A stretch of 64,000 nt of DNA from Hymenobacter sediminicola (lineage in GTDB: Bacteria; Bacteroidota; Bacteroidia; Cytophagales; Hymenobacteraceae), in assembly GCF_014250515.1 (NCBI RefSeq), contig NZ_CP060202.1:3593001-3657000 (forward strand), read 5' to 3'. Every line of letters begins with the position of its first letter. The stretch's first letter is position 1. Below the pieces are notes generated by a model. It worked only from the letters and a program-made list of their open reading frames with translations. It had not been told where the DNA came from and did not search any database. Shown here one piece after another: positions 1-8,703 of this stretch. The position numbers were made by a program, and so were the translations under genes.

Positions 1-1787
1 CGTTTCACGTAGATTTTGAGCTGCTCTGGGTCAGCAGCAGCATCTTCCTGCACCAGAGTAGCCAGCACTTGGCGCGGGCTGAGCCGGTCATAGAAGGAAA
101 GTCGCTCTATGCGGTTGAGCAGCACGTAGGGCATCAAATCCCGTTCATCGGTCTGCTTGTCTTCCAAGGGGCGCAACTCGGCGGTGGGCTGCAGGCTGTT
201 CACGTGGCGCAGGGCCGGGTAGTTCAGCTCGGTTTCGGCCCAGCGCAGCCATTTCTTCACAAAGTCCTTGTCGACGCCAGCAATAGGCGAAATGCTGCCG
301 GCCGTGTCACCATCCATGGTGCAGTAGCCTACGCTGGCCTCCGAGCGGTTAGAAGTAGTAATCAGTAGGCAGTTCTGCACGTTGGCCAGCAGCCAGATGG
401 CAGGAGCCCGCACCCGCGCCTGAATGTTCTGCAGGGCTAGGTCATCGGTTTTCCAGGTCAGCTGGCGGTGGAGTGCCTGCTCAATCTTGCCAACGTAGCC
501 GTCTACTTCGGCGTCAATTTCCCAGTTGTAAAACACTGCCCCTAGCGAATCAGCCAGCTCTTTTGCCGAGTTAAACGTGTCATCGGACGAGTTGACGGTG
601 CCCTGATAGGCGCAAGTCAGCAGGCGTTGTGTGATTCGCTGATTGGCGGTTGTCTGTGCTCTGTTGGGCTCTGCTAGTGAAGCGTCTTTGGGGCCGGGGG
701 CATCCTGGTCGGCTACAGCCACAGCCGGGCCGGCTATCAGCTCGATTTCCTCCGCCGTGAAGCAGCCGGATCGGCGCATAAATTCAGCCGTGCCTAGCTC
801 TGCCGCACCCAAACGAACCATTTCGGCCACCGCTACGGCACACATGCACGAGTCGGCGCCGCCGCTCAAACTCAGCACAAAGCCGCGGCTGCGGGCCTTG
901 CGCAAATAGTCAAACAGCGCCAGGCTCAGCGCTTGGTTCAGTTCCCGATACTCGTCGGGTGCGGGCAACGGCTGGATTTCTTCGGCACGAGGCTGTTCAG
1001 TGGCAAAATCCACGTCCACGCACTCCATATCTACTTCCTTGAAGCTCATAAGCTGGTTGCGCAGCAGCAAATGGCCGTTGCGGGCTACCAGAATTTCCCC
1101 ATCGTAGACAGTACGGCCGGCTTCGTTGCCGAGCAGGTTAGCATAGAGGTAGGTGCAGTTGAACGTGCGCGAAGCCTTGGTCACCAGTTGGTAGCGCACA
1201 TCGGTTTTGCTCATGGCAAAGTGGCTCGCCGACGGATTTACAATCAGGTCTACGCGGCCCATGAGGCGGCAGGCGGGGCGCACGTCATCAGGACGCCACG
1301 CATCCTCACAGATTTCAAACCCAAACTTCACACCCTGATGCTCGAAAATCAGGTCGCCGAGTGTCCACTCCTCCCCTTCCCACTGCACGGTGGTGGTTTC
1401 GCCAGCTGGCCAGGGCTGGAAAAAGCGTGGCTCGTAATGGACACCGTCGTTGGCGAGAAACTGTTTGGCCGCGAAGCCCAGAATCTGTCCGTCGCGGAGC
1501 ACGGCGGCTGTGTTGTACGTTCGGTGGTTGAGACGGATGGGCAGGCCCACTACCACACAAATGCCATTGGTCCAAGGCCGCACCTGCTGCAGGTGCGCCA
1601 GCGCCGATTCGGGTAGCCAGTCGCTCAAAAACAGGTCTTCGCAGTTGTAGCCCGTCAGGCAGAGTTCCGGCAAGCACAGCAACTGCACGCCGGCTGCTTT
1701 AGCCTGCTCTATGGCCTCGCGGATAGTGCGCAGGTTGTGGGTCCAGTCAAACGGTATCTGGTTGAGGGCGGCGCCGGCTATTCGCAT
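1..1787 (-). CDS. nadE: Glutamine-dependent NAD+ synthetase, C-terminus cut by window edge
   Basis: Makes NAD+ from deamido-NAD+, ATP and glutamine in the cytosol. About 595 codons lie in the window and the frame is still open at base 1, so the C-terminal end of the synthetase domain is missing. The N-terminal part is a nitrilase-type glutaminase: the Glu is in LPELCLTGY (E41), followed by a Lys in AAKQFLANDG and the Cys nucleophile in GFEICEDAWRP. The C-terminal part carries the ATP pyrophosphatase motif LSLSGGADS and later TTSNRSEASVGY and GDTAGSISPIAGVDK. The start is the ATG at 1787, giving MRIAGAALNQIP, the usual beginning of the family. It is downstream of rnc on the same strand but separated from it by a large hairpin, so it is probably transcribed separately. 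Confidence 0.93.
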   Translation of the reverse strand, partial: MRIAGAALNQIPFDWTHNLRTIREAIEQAKAAGVQLLCLPELCLTGYNCEDLFLSDWLPESALAHLQQVRPWTNGICVVVGLPIRLNHRTYNTAAVLRDGQILGFAAKQFLANDGVHYEPRFFQPWPAGETTTVQWEGEEWTLGDLIFEHQGVKFGFEICEDAWRPDDVRPACRLMGRVDLIVNPSASHFAMSKTDVRYQLVTKASRTFNCTYLYANLLGNEAGRTVYDGEILVARNGHLLLRNQLMSFKEVDMECVDVDFATEQPRAEEIQPLPAPDEYRELNQALSLALFDYLRKARSRGFVLSLSGGADSCMCAVAVAEMVRLGAAELGTAEFMRRSGCFTAEEIELIAGPAVAVADQDAPGPKDASLAEPNRAQTTANQRITQRLLTCAYQGTVNSSDDTFNSAKELADSLGAVFYNWEIDAEVDGYVGKIEQALHRQLTWKTDDLALQNIQARVRAPAIWLLANVQNCLLITTSNRSEASVGYCTMDGDTAGSISPIAGVDKDFVKKWLRWAETELNYPALRHVNSLQPTAELRPLEDKQTDERDLMPYVLLNRIERLSFYDRLSPRQVLATLVQEDAAADPEQLKIYVK

Positions 1788-1850
1788 GGGTCGGGAGAAG
1801 GTTAGTCCTGCAAATCAACTCCATTTTGGCGGATTGGGTTGCTACTAAGT

Positions 1851-1927
1851 ATTCACCAAAGCCCGGGGCCCTGCCGCAGAAACCACACATCGTCGTTTCT
1901 GCGGCAGGGCCCCGGGCTTTGGTGAAT
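1851..1927. repeat. Perfect 33-bp inverted repeat (giant hairpin) between rnc and nadE
   Basis: The arms 1851-1883 and 1895-1927 are perfectly complementary over 33 bases and enclose an 11-base loop. The core GCCCGGGGCCCTGCCGCAG is very GC-rich. The element begins 18 bases beyond the rnc stop codon and could terminate the acpP-fabF-rnc transcript, but no clear T-run follows on either strand. Confidence 0.85.
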
Positions 1928-1945
1928 GGATGTTTGCGCGTTGCG

Positions 1946-2686
1946 CTACACGCCCAGCGTAGTCAAAGCCCGCTCGGCGGCTAGTTGCTCGGCCTGCTTT
2001 TTGGAAAGCCCCATCCCAGTGGCCACCACCTCATCGTCGAGCACGACAGAAGCCGTAAACTCCATCACGCCGCCGGGACGTGCTTCGCCGTTGAGTTCGT
2101 AGCGAATGGCTTTGCCGTGGCGCTGCGCCCACTCAATGAGTTTGCTTTTGAAGTTGGCCGTCGTTTCGGTGAGGGATTTCACGTCCACGTATGGCTTTAC
2201 GAGGCGGCTAAGCACAAACTTGCGGGCCGCTTTGTAGCCCTGATCAAGGTAAACGGCTCCTACTAAGGCTTCCAGCGCGTTGCCGTTCACGGAGCGCGAA
2301 CGGGCAGCACGCCCTTGGCCAGGGTCAAGCTGCACTAGTTTATCAAGACCAAGTTTCAGAGCCAGCGCGTTCAGGCTTTCCCGGTTCACGATACGGCTGC
2401 GCATCTCGGTCAGAAACCCTTCCTGTTCGTACGGAAACTTGCGGAACAGGTATTCGGCCACCACCGTGCCCAACACAGCATCCCCCAAAAATTCCAGCCG
2501 CTCGTTGCTCTGGTTGCGCCCAGCCTCTGTACCCTGCTGCTTCACCACCGATGAATGCGTGAAGGCCAAATGGTAAAGCCGCACGTTTTGAGGCGTGCGG
2601 CCGGTTACCGTAGCAATTGCTTGGCGGAAGGCCTTATCCTGGCCCAGCATCCGCCGAAAAAACCCGAACAAGGGCAAGCGGCTCAT
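1946..2686 (-). CDS. rnc: Ribonuclease III
   Basis: Double-strand-specific endoribonuclease that matures rRNA and processes structured mRNA. The protein is 246 aa, normal for the family. The RNase III signature NERLEFLGDAVLG is near residue 60, and the second acidic cluster follows in NALEALVGAVYLDQGY. The C-terminal third has the double-stranded RNA binding fold, ending in SKKQAEQLAAERALTTLG. The start ATG at 2686 lies 5 bases after the fabF stop, so rnc is the third gene of an acpP-fabF-rnc operon, an order common in Bacteroidota. Confidence 0.95.
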   Translation of the reverse strand: MSRLPLFGFFRRMLGQDKAFRQAIATVTGRTPQNVRLYHLAFTHSSVVKQQGTEAGRNQSNERLEFLGDAVLGTVVAEYLFRKFPYEQEGFLTEMRSRIVNRESLNALALKLGLDKLVQLDPGQGRAARSRSVNGNALEALVGAVYLDQGYKAARKFVLSRLVKPYVDVKSLTETTANFKSKLIEWAQRHGKAIRYELNGEARPGGVMEFTASVVLDDEVVATGMGLSKKQAEQLAAERALTTLGV

Positions 2687-2691
2687 TGCGG

Positions 2692-3942
2692 CTACTCCTG
2701 AAACTTGCGGAACACCACCGAAGTGTTGTGCCCGCCAAACCCGAACGTGTTGCTCATCGCCACGTTCACTTCACGCGTCTGCGCGGCATTGAACGTGAAG
2801 TTCAGGCGCGCATCCAGTTCCGGGTCGTCAGTAGAATGGTTGATGGTGGGCGGTATCACGCCGTGCTGTATAGCCAGAATGCTGGCCACTGCCTCAATAC
2901 CCCCCGCACCACCCAGCAAATGGCCGGTCATGCTCTTGGTAGAGCTGATGTTGAGGTTGTAGGCATGCTCACCAAACACCTTCTGGATAGCCTTGATTTC
3001 GGCTCCGTCGCCGAGCGGAGTGCTGGTGCCGTGGGTGTTGATGTAATCAACATCTTCCGGCTTAATGCCCGCATCGCGCAGGGCATTCTGCATAACCAGC
3101 ACCACACCTTCGCCCGTTGGGTCTGGCGCCGTGATATGGTAAGCATCCGACGACAAGCCACCCCCGATAATTTCGGCGTAAATCTTGGCGCCGCGGGATT
3201 GGGCGTGCTCGAAAGCTTCCAGCACGAGTGCGCCAGCGCCCTCACCCAACACGAACCCGTCACGCTCCTTGTCATAGGGGCGGGAGGCTGTCAGGGCATC
3301 ATCGTTCCGCTCGCTCATGGCTTTGAGGGCATTAAAGCCCCCAACACCTGCTTCCGTAATAGCTGCTTCGGAGCCACCTGTTACCACCGCATCGGCCATG
3401 CCGAGACGGATGTAATTGTAGGCAGCCACAATGGCGTCAGACGAAGAAGCGCAAGCCGAGGTAGTCACGAAGTTAGGACCCCGGAAACCATTCTTGATAG
3501 AGATGTTCCCCGACGAGCTGTCAGCAATCATCTTCGGAATGAAGAACGGGTTGTAGCGTGGTGTTCCGTCGCCCTTAGCGAAGTTGAAGCTCTCGTCCTG
3601 GAAGGTTTTTAGCCCCCCGATACCCGAGCCCCAGATAACTCCCACCCGATCCTTATTCACGCCTTCCAGCAAGCCGGCATCCTGGATAGCCTCGTCGCTG
3701 GCGATAACCGCAAACTGCGTGAACAGGTCCATTTTCCGACCTTCCTTGCGGTCAAAATAATCGTCTGGGTTGTAGTTCTTCACTTCGCAGGCGAAGCGGG
3801 TCTTGAACTTGCTGGCGTCGAAGCGGGTAATGGGCGCCGCACCGCTTACGCCGGTGCGCAGGCCCTCCCAGTAGGCCGGGACGGTGCTGCCTAGCGGCGT
3901 GATGGCACCCAGGCCAGTAACGACAACTCTCCGAAAAGCCAT
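2692..3942 (-). CDS. fabF: Beta-ketoacyl-ACP synthase II
   Basis: Condensing enzyme of type II fatty-acid synthesis that elongates acyl-ACP with malonyl-ACP. The Cys-His-His triad is visible: Cys in VTTSACASSSDAIV, His in NTHGTSTPLGD, and His in STKSMTGHLLGGAGG. The C-terminus NTFGFGGHNTSVVF is typical. I place the start at the ATG at 3942 (MAFRRVVVTGLGAITPLG, 416 aa); an in-frame ATG at 3978 would add 12 residues without family similarity. It lies about 90 bases downstream of acpP, whose product is its substrate carrier, and 5 bases upstream of rnc. Confidence 0.95.
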   Translation of the reverse strand: MAFRRVVVTGLGAITPLGSTVPAYWEGLRTGVSGAAPITRFDASKFKTRFACEVKNYNPDDYFDRKEGRKMDLFTQFAVIASDEAIQDAGLLEGVNKDRVGVIWGSGIGGLKTFQDESFNFAKGDGTPRYNPFFIPKMIADSSSGNISIKNGFRGPNFVTTSACASSSDAIVAAYNYIRLGMADAVVTGGSEAAITEAGVGGFNALKAMSERNDDALTASRPYDKERDGFVLGEGAGALVLEAFEHAQSRGAKIYAEIIGGGLSSDAYHITAPDPTGEGVVLVMQNALRDAGIKPEDVDYINTHGTSTPLGDGAEIKAIQKVFGEHAYNLNISSTKSMTGHLLGGAGGIEAVASILAIQHGVIPPTINHSTDDPELDARLNFTFNAAQTREVNVAMSNTFGFGGHNTSVVFRKFQE

Positions 3943-4035
3943 AGGCGGGCAGAGATTACGAAAAAGGTGAAAAAGCAAAACGGCCGGCGGCAGGCCGGCC
4001 GGAATGCGCGAAAACCGTAGAAAGTGCCGCTAATA

Positions 4036-4272
4036 CTACTTAGCGTGCTCTTCGAGGTAGCTGATAGCCTGACCCACGGTGCCGATGTTTTCGGCCTGGT
4101 CGTCTGGGATAGACACGTTGAATTCTTTTTCAAATTCCATGATCAGCTCCACCGTGTCGAGCGAGTCGGCACCCAGGTCGTTGGTGAACGAAGCCTCGGG
4201 AGTAACTTCCGATGCTTCTACGCCTAGTTTGTCGATGATGATGGCTTTTACTTTTTCTGCAATTTCAGACAT
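4036..4272 (-). CDS. acpP: Acyl carrier protein
   Basis: Small acidic carrier (78 aa) that holds growing acyl chains on a 4'-phosphopantetheine arm. The attachment Ser is S37 in [17 protein letters not shown], an almost canonical site. The start [17 protein letters not shown] is standard. First gene of the acpP-fabF-rnc string and probably strongly expressed. A plausible promoter lies 30-60 bases upstream. Confidence 0.97.
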   Translation of the reverse strand: MSEIAEKVKAIIIDKLGVEASEVTPEASFTNDLGADSLDTVELIMEFEKEFNVSIPDDQAENIGTVGQAISYLEEHAK

Positions 4273-4301
4273 TTCCGTGGGGGTTTAGAGAAAACTCGCC
4301 A

Positions 4302-4333
4302 CAAATAACACCATCTTCCCTAACATTTTCAAA
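4302..4333 (-). promoter_or_regulatory. Probable acpP promoter
   Basis: Read on the minus strand, TTTG (4330-4333) is followed after 21 bases by TTATTTG (4302-4308). This is close to the Bacteroidota pattern TTTG-N19-TAnnTTTG, but one base short in the -7 element. The ATG of acpP is 29 bases downstream. Confidence 0.45.
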
Positions 4334-4378
4334 CATCGTCTTCCGAATCTTCCGGGTATAAGATTCTGGCAGGGGTGG

Positions 4379-4409
4379 TTCGTTTCGGGTTGGGAGGTGT
4401 GTACTTTTG
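4379..4409 (+). promoter_or_regulatory. Promoter of the IPExxxVDY gene
   Basis: TTCG (4379-4382), exactly 19 bases, then TACTTTTG (4402-4409). The -7 element fits TAnnTTTG and the -33 element differs by one base. It lies 25 bases ahead of the ATG at 4435 and supports that start over upstream in-frame ATGs. Confidence 0.65.
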
Positions 4410-4434
4410 CGAGCCACTGCTTTGGTGCTTGTCT

Positions 4435-4863
4435 ATGAAAACCTTCACACTGGACGTAGAATACGAGTGCGACTTCGACCTGTTCGGGGTAGTTTCGTCG
4501 AGCCGGGAGCACACACTGGCTTGGCAGCTCAACCAAGCGCTGCGGCTGCGGCTCGTGAAGCAGCAGGACCTCATCTACGACCTGCTTAGCCAGGGTCGGC
4601 TCGTCATCAGCAACTACCTGCACGCTACCGAGCACTTCACGCTGCGCCTGCTGCGCAACCGCTCCATCGACCCCTCAGTGCTCAAAAAGCCCTTTCTGGC
4701 TCCCGATGTGAAGGAATATGATTATCTGATTCAGGTAAATAACGGCAGCGGCGAACTGGCCGGGGAGGCATTGCTTACTCAATTGACGGCCCTCCCAGTG
4801 GTGCAGTATGCCTGCCAATTTGACCCAAATTCATTGAAGTTTAAAGAAAATTTGCTCTTTTGA
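4435..4863 (+). CDS. IPExxxVDY family protein
   Basis: A 142-aa protein of unknown function from a family confined to Bacteroidota, in which a motif IPExxxVDY is followed by hydrophobic residues. Here the equivalent stretch is LAPDVKEYDYLIQV near residue 90, a relaxed form of the motif. It starts MKTFTLDVEYECDFDLFG and shows no signal peptide or membrane segment. The start at 4435 is favoured because a good promoter lies at 4379-4409. In many relatives the gene is next to pyruvate kinase, as it is here. No catalytic residues can be named. Confidence 0.75.
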   Translation: MKTFTLDVEYECDFDLFGVVSSSREHTLAWQLNQALRLRLVKQQDLIYDLLSQGRLVISNYLHATEHFTLRLLRNRSIDPSVLKKPFLAPDVKEYDYLIQVNNGSGELAGEALLTQLTALPVVQYACQFDPNSLKFKENLLF

Positions 4864-4872
4864 AGCCCGGAC

Positions 4873-4959
4873 GCAGCGCGAAGCTCCCGCTCCGTGCATC
4901 GTTGAAAGCTGCCCGTAACTACGGCACGAACGATGCGCGAAACGGGAGCTTCGCGCTGC
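4873..4959. repeat. Extragenic inverted repeat upstream of pyk
   Basis: Arms 4873-4889 (GCAGCGCGAAGCTCCCG) and 4943-4959 are perfectly complementary over 17 bases. Weaker inner pairing includes GCATCGTT against AACGATGC. It fills most of the gap between the IPExxxVDY gene and pyk, so it could attenuate read-through or stabilise an mRNA end. Confidence 0.75.
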
Positions 4960-5013
4960 CAGCCGGGCCCGGCCCACGGGCTATTTTTCACTTGTCACCT
5001 GTCATCCTACTGC

Positions 5014-6453
5014 ATGGAAACCCGGCCTCATTTTAATAAAACAAAAATCGTTGCCACCGTCGGCCCCGCTTCCAACACCTACGAAAAGCTGGGCATGCTC
5101 ATGCGCGAAGGGGTGGATGTGTTCCGTCTCAACTTCTCGCACGGCACCCACGAAGACCACCTGTCTGTCATCAACACGGTGCGCCGCCTCAACAAAGACA
5201 TGCGTATGAATGTGGGCCTGCTACAGGACTTGCAGGGCCCCAAAATCCGCCTCGGCGACGTGGAAGGCGGCGGCGTGGAAATCAAAGCCGGCGACAAGAT
5301 CAAGCTGGTGTGTGGCGAGAAGGAAATCAGTACGGCTACGCGCCTGAGCACGATTTACCTGGGTTTGGCTCGCGACGTGAAGCCCGGCGACATGATCCTC
5401 ATCGATGATGGCAAGATTGAGCTGCGCGTGCTGGCCACCGACCGGGACCAGGAAGTAGACGTGGAAGTTATTTATGGCGGCCTTGTGAAGCCTCGTAAGG
5501 GCATCAACCTGCCCGACTCCGACGTATCGGCGCCGAGCATGACGGAGAAGGACATTGAGGACCTGAAATTTGGCCTCGAAAACGACGTAGACTGGATTGC
5601 ACTGTCGTTTGCGCGCCGCGCTGAGGACATCCGCTTTATCAAGAGCCTGATTGCAGAGAGCGGCAAGACGGCCCGCGTCATTGCCAAGATTGAAACGCCC
5701 GAAGGCCTCAAAAACCTGGACGAAATTATCGCCATTACGGATGCCGTGATGGTAGCCCGCGGCGACTTGGGCGTGGAAGTGAAGATGGAGGAAGTGCCGA
5801 TGGCCCAGAAGCTGATTGTGGAGAAGTGCAACAAAGCCGGGAAACCGGTGATTGTGGCCACGCAGATGATGGAAAGCATGATTACGGCCCCCCGCCCTAC
5901 TCGCGCCGAAACCAGCGACGTAGCTAACGCCGTGATTGACGGGGCCGATGCAGTGATGCTGTCGGCGGAAACTGCCGTAGGGGCCTACCCAGCCGAAGTG
6001 ATCCGCTCGATGGTGGGCACTATTCTGAGCGTGGAAACGCGCCGCGATTCGCTGTACCACCACTGGTTCCCTATCGACCCGACATCACCTTCGTTCATGG
6101 TCGATAGTGTGCTGTCGGCGGCTTGCCACTTGGCCAAAAACACGGGGGCCCAGGCTATTACGGGCATGACGCACCGCGGCTACACGGCCTTCCAGATTGC
6201 CAAGTATCGCCCCAAGGCCAATATCTTCATCTTCACCGATAACCGCTCCCTGCTCACGACGCTGAGCCTAATATGGGGCGTGCGCGGCTTCTACTACGAC
6301 CGGATGGTGAGCACCGACAGCTCAGTGTCGGATATCAAATACGTACTGACCACCACCGGCCACTTGAACAAAGGGGACGTATTTATCAACACAGCTTCCA
6401 TGCCCATCAACGAGAAGGGCAAAACCAACATGGTGAAAGTAAGCGTGGCGTAA
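5014..6453 (+). CDS. pyk: Pyruvate kinase
   Basis: Last step of glycolysis: phosphoenolpyruvate and ADP to pyruvate and ATP. The start METRPHFNKTKIVATVGPAS at 5014 gives 479 aa, the usual size; an upstream in-frame ATG at 4933 would begin inside the repeat. Recognisable blocks are RLNFSHGTHEDH, the substrate Lys region VIAKIETPEGLKNLDEI, the magnesium-binding VMVARGDLGVE, and MLSAETAVGAYPAEVIR. The C-terminal domain is present. A bidirectional terminator follows. Confidence 0.95.
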   Translation: METRPHFNKTKIVATVGPASNTYEKLGMLMREGVDVFRLNFSHGTHEDHLSVINTVRRLNKDMRMNVGLLQDLQGPKIRLGDVEGGGVEIKAGDKIKLVCGEKEISTATRLSTIYLGLARDVKPGDMILIDDGKIELRVLATDRDQEVDVEVIYGGLVKPRKGINLPDSDVSAPSMTEKDIEDLKFGLENDVDWIALSFARRAEDIRFIKSLIAESGKTARVIAKIETPEGLKNLDEIIAITDAVMVARGDLGVEVKMEEVPMAQKLIVEKCNKAGKPVIVATQMMESMITAPRPTRAETSDVANAVIDGADAVMLSAETAVGAYPAEVIRSMVGTILSVETRRDSLYHHWFPIDPTSPSFMVDSVLSAACHLAKNTGAQAITGMTHRGYTAFQIAKYRPKANIFIFTDNRSLLTTLSLIWGVRGFYYDRMVSTDSSVSDIKYVLTTTGHLNKGDVFINTASMPINEKGKTNMVKVSVA

Positions 6454-6473
6454 TAGCAGGTTGTATTTCACGC

Positions 6474-6509
6474 AAAAAGGCCCGTCTGATAACTCAGACG
6501 GGCCTTTTT
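6474..6509. terminator. Bidirectional intrinsic terminator after pyk
   Basis: Five A, a stem GGCCCGTCTGA pairing with TCAGACGGGCC, then five T. It sits between the convergent ends of pyk and the T9SS cargo gene and can serve both. Confidence 0.9.
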
Positions 6510-6524
6510 ATACATATAGGATAA

Positions 6525-8039
6525 CTAGTGCTGTAGGCGCAGTTGTTGTGGGATTTCTTCCTCGGCCTGCACTTCTACTATGTACAGGCCGCTTGCCAGC
6601 CGCTGGAGTGGCAGCGTAATGGTGGTCTGCCCAACAGCTAAGCGTCGGCCCAGTACGGCACGCCCCAGATTGTCTAGCACACGTACGGTGGTGGATACGC
6701 GCGCCGGGGCTAGCAGCGTGAGGATAGCTGTTTCGGTGGCCGGGTTGGGATAGAGTTGGAACGTAGCGGCTCGTTGCGCGGCTTTGGTAGGCAGCAGCGT
6801 AGCAAAGTCAGTACGGGAGCCGCAGGTCTGCACGCTGCCGCTTACGGTGCGACGAGAATAAGTAAGGCGGTGCTCATACTGCATCACCGGGCCTACTCCT
6901 TCGGCCACCAATTGGCTCCAGCCAGCGGCATCAATACCCGGTGTGTAGTTGTATGTGTTGGAGCCGAAACCACCATACAATACTTCCTGCCGCAGCAGCG
7001 CCGGTCCGCTACAGGCAACGCCAGGCCGGGTGGCTACCACTGGATGCCCTATCATTAATGTGTTGGAGCTGATAGCCTGCACTCGATACTCATACGCCAG
7101 CAGGTCTGAATTTACAAGCCGGGTCTGTGCGTTGGCGTAGTTTTGATTGCCGGACCAGCGCCCTGTACGACGTGAAGCAGACATACGCACCGTTGTGATA
7201 GGCGAGAGAGTAGTGCCGGTACCAGGGCAGCCCGGAGCATTGCTGTAGCTTATCTTGCTCTGGTGCTGAAACGTGTACACTACACTATCAGTCGTTACCT
7301 GCCGGGTCAGCACCTTGCGCAGCAGCCAGCCTTGGTAGCAGGGAAAAGAACTCACCATGATAGGCTCCTGGGCATATCCCAGTTCGTCGCTTGGCTGCAG
7401 ATCCAGTAGCGTAAGCGGGTTGTAGTAGGTGAGGCCGGCGGGCGCAGGGCGGCGGGCCAGCGTGAGCATGGGAGCCGTGGCAGAGTATATTTTCAGGTCT
7501 TTCGGAGCCGAAACCAAGCCATAGTTCTTGCTCAACACTACCAGCACGCCCGGAAGGTTGCCCACCCGGAAAGTAACGATTGAGTCCTGCACGCCCTCAA
7601 TTATGGCCACACCTTTCGATTGTAGCGTTGTCGTCACACCCACATCCATATTGAGACTTTGCCAGGTAGTGCCAACCCGCGCAAATGGCTTCATTACTAC
7701 CCCATAGTCGAGACTGAATCCGTTAACAGTGCCACCGTTCCAGAACAACATATACGTGCGGTCCGCCGCATTGTAGCGTAGCTGTTGGCCGAACTGGTTA
7801 TTGCGCGACTTTTGCCACTGGTAGCTGCTTGCGCGCCGCATGATGCGGTTAAAGTAATACACCGAGTCGGAGCCACTCACGCCCGCGGAATCGAGGCGCA
7901 CTGTGAGAATGGTGTCAACGGAGGCGCCGCGGAAGGCATGCACGTCGCCATTGGGCCGGAAAGGTCGCCAGTTTTGGGCCGCGGCGCGCACACTGCATAA
8001 GCAGGCACATAGAATCAGCAAGAAGTATAGATGCTTCAT
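6525..8039 (-). CDS. Secreted protein with type IX secretion C-terminal sorting domain
   Basis: A 504-aa protein with an N-terminal signal peptide (MKHLYFLLILCACLCSVRAAAQ) and a C-terminal T9SS type A domain (FQLYPNPATETAILTLLAP ... LASGLYIVEVQ). It should therefore cross the inner membrane by Sec and the outer membrane by the Por system, then be anchored or released. The roughly 400-residue middle is not recognised: it is rich in Ser, Thr and Tyr and looks like a beta-rich surface domain. The start at 8039 is chosen because the signal peptide begins there. It is a single gene bounded by terminators on both sides. Confidence 0.82.
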   Translation of the reverse strand: MKHLYFLLILCACLCSVRAAAQNWRPFRPNGDVHAFRGASVDTILTVRLDSAGVSGSDSVYYFNRIMRRASSYQWQKSRNNQFGQQLRYNAADRTYMLFWNGGTVNGFSLDYGVVMKPFARVGTTWQSLNMDVGVTTTLQSKGVAIIEGVQDSIVTFRVGNLPGVLVVLSKNYGLVSAPKDLKIYSATAPMLTLARRPAPAGLTYYNPLTLLDLQPSDELGYAQEPIMVSSFPCYQGWLLRKVLTRQVTTDSVVYTFQHQSKISYSNAPGCPGTGTTLSPITTVRMSASRRTGRWSGNQNYANAQTRLVNSDLLAYEYRVQAISSNTLMIGHPVVATRPGVACSGPALLRQEVLYGGFGSNTYNYTPGIDAAGWSQLVAEGVGPVMQYEHRLTYSRRTVSGSVQTCGSRTDFATLLPTKAAQRAATFQLYPNPATETAILTLLAPARVSTTVRVLDNLGRAVLGRRLAVGQTTITLPLQRLASGLYIVEVQAEEEIPQQLRLQH

Positions 8040-8078
8040 AGAGATGATTTTACAAGAACAGAAATACAATAAGTCGCC

Positions 8079-8087
8079 CAAAAGATA
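8079..8087 (-). promoter_or_regulatory. Possible -7 element of the T9SS cargo gene
   Basis: On the minus strand TATCTTTTG lies 39 bases ahead of the start, one base longer than TAnnTTTG. A TTTC stands about 19 bases further up. Weak evidence. Confidence 0.3.
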
Positions 8088-8113
8088 GAGAATATTCGAT
8101 ATGAATGAAACGC

Positions 8114-8147
8114 GAGAAGGCCCCACACTTGCGCATGGGGCCTTCTC
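8114..8147 (-). terminator. Terminator after rpsT
   Basis: Stem GAGAAGGCCCC pairs with GGGGCCTTCTC. It lies 31 bases beyond the rpsT stop codon on the minus strand. The T-run after it is weak (GCGTTTCATT). Confidence 0.75.
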
Positions 8148-8178
8148 TATAAAGAGAGCAGAAAGTTACTGGTGCTGC

Positions 8179-8436
8179 TTAAGCGGCCAGCGACTTCACG
8201 AACTTAGCCAGCTTCGATTTGTTGTTGGCGGCTTTGTTCTTGTGGATGATGTTCTTTTTGGCCAGACGGTCCAGCATCGACGATACTTTCTTCAGCAGCT
8301 CCTGAGCGGCCGAAGCATCGGTGGTGGCGCGCAGCTTCTTAACAGCCGTGCGGGTAGATTTTGCCTGGTAACGGTTCAGCACGCGCTTAGCTTCGTTGGA
8401 ACGGATGCGCTTGAGGGCTGACTTATGATTTGCCAT
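8179..8436 (-). CDS. rpsT: 30S ribosomal protein S20
   Basis: Small basic primary 16S rRNA binding protein, 85 aa. The N-terminus MANHKSALKRIRSNEAKRVL and the helical Lys/Ala-rich body (KKVSSMLDRLAKKNIIHKNKAA) are diagnostic. It is a single-gene unit with a near-perfect Bacteroidota promoter 50 bases upstream and a hairpin terminator downstream. Confidence 0.96.
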   Translation of the reverse strand: MANHKSALKRIRSNEAKRVLNRYQAKSTRTAVKKLRATTDASAAQELLKKVSSMLDRLAKKNIIHKNKAANNKSKLAKFVKSLAA

Positions 8437-8485
8437 GAGTAGGAGAAATGAACGTTCTGCTCGGTTTCAATTCGGATTGGGTGGG

Positions 8486-8516
8486 CAAAGGTAAGGCTTT
8501 GGATGGAAAGTGCAAA
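8486..8516 (-). promoter_or_regulatory. rpsT promoter
   Basis: On the minus strand TTTG (8513-8516), exactly 19 bases, then TACCTTTG (8486-8493). This is a full match to the Bacteroidota housekeeping promoter. It leaves a leader of about 45 bases before the rpsT ATG. Confidence 0.85.
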
Positions 8517-8703
8517 CTGTAGCCACTGAATTTCCCATGCTTTTGTCTCCTGGCTGCTCCATTAGGGGCAGAGGATAAACGTAGGCATGCAGAACTTTTT
8601 TCGGCAAAAAAGGTTGAAAACCCATTGCAAAGCACTAAATTTTATACCTGCACCACCGGGCACTTCATCACCACACCTCATGCGGCTACGCCGCCCTGGC
8701 CCT

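Noticed and set aside
4933..5013. Upstream in-frame ATG as start of pyk
   Set aside because: It begins within the inverted repeat and gives residues unlike any pyruvate kinase; the ATG at 5014 fits the family.
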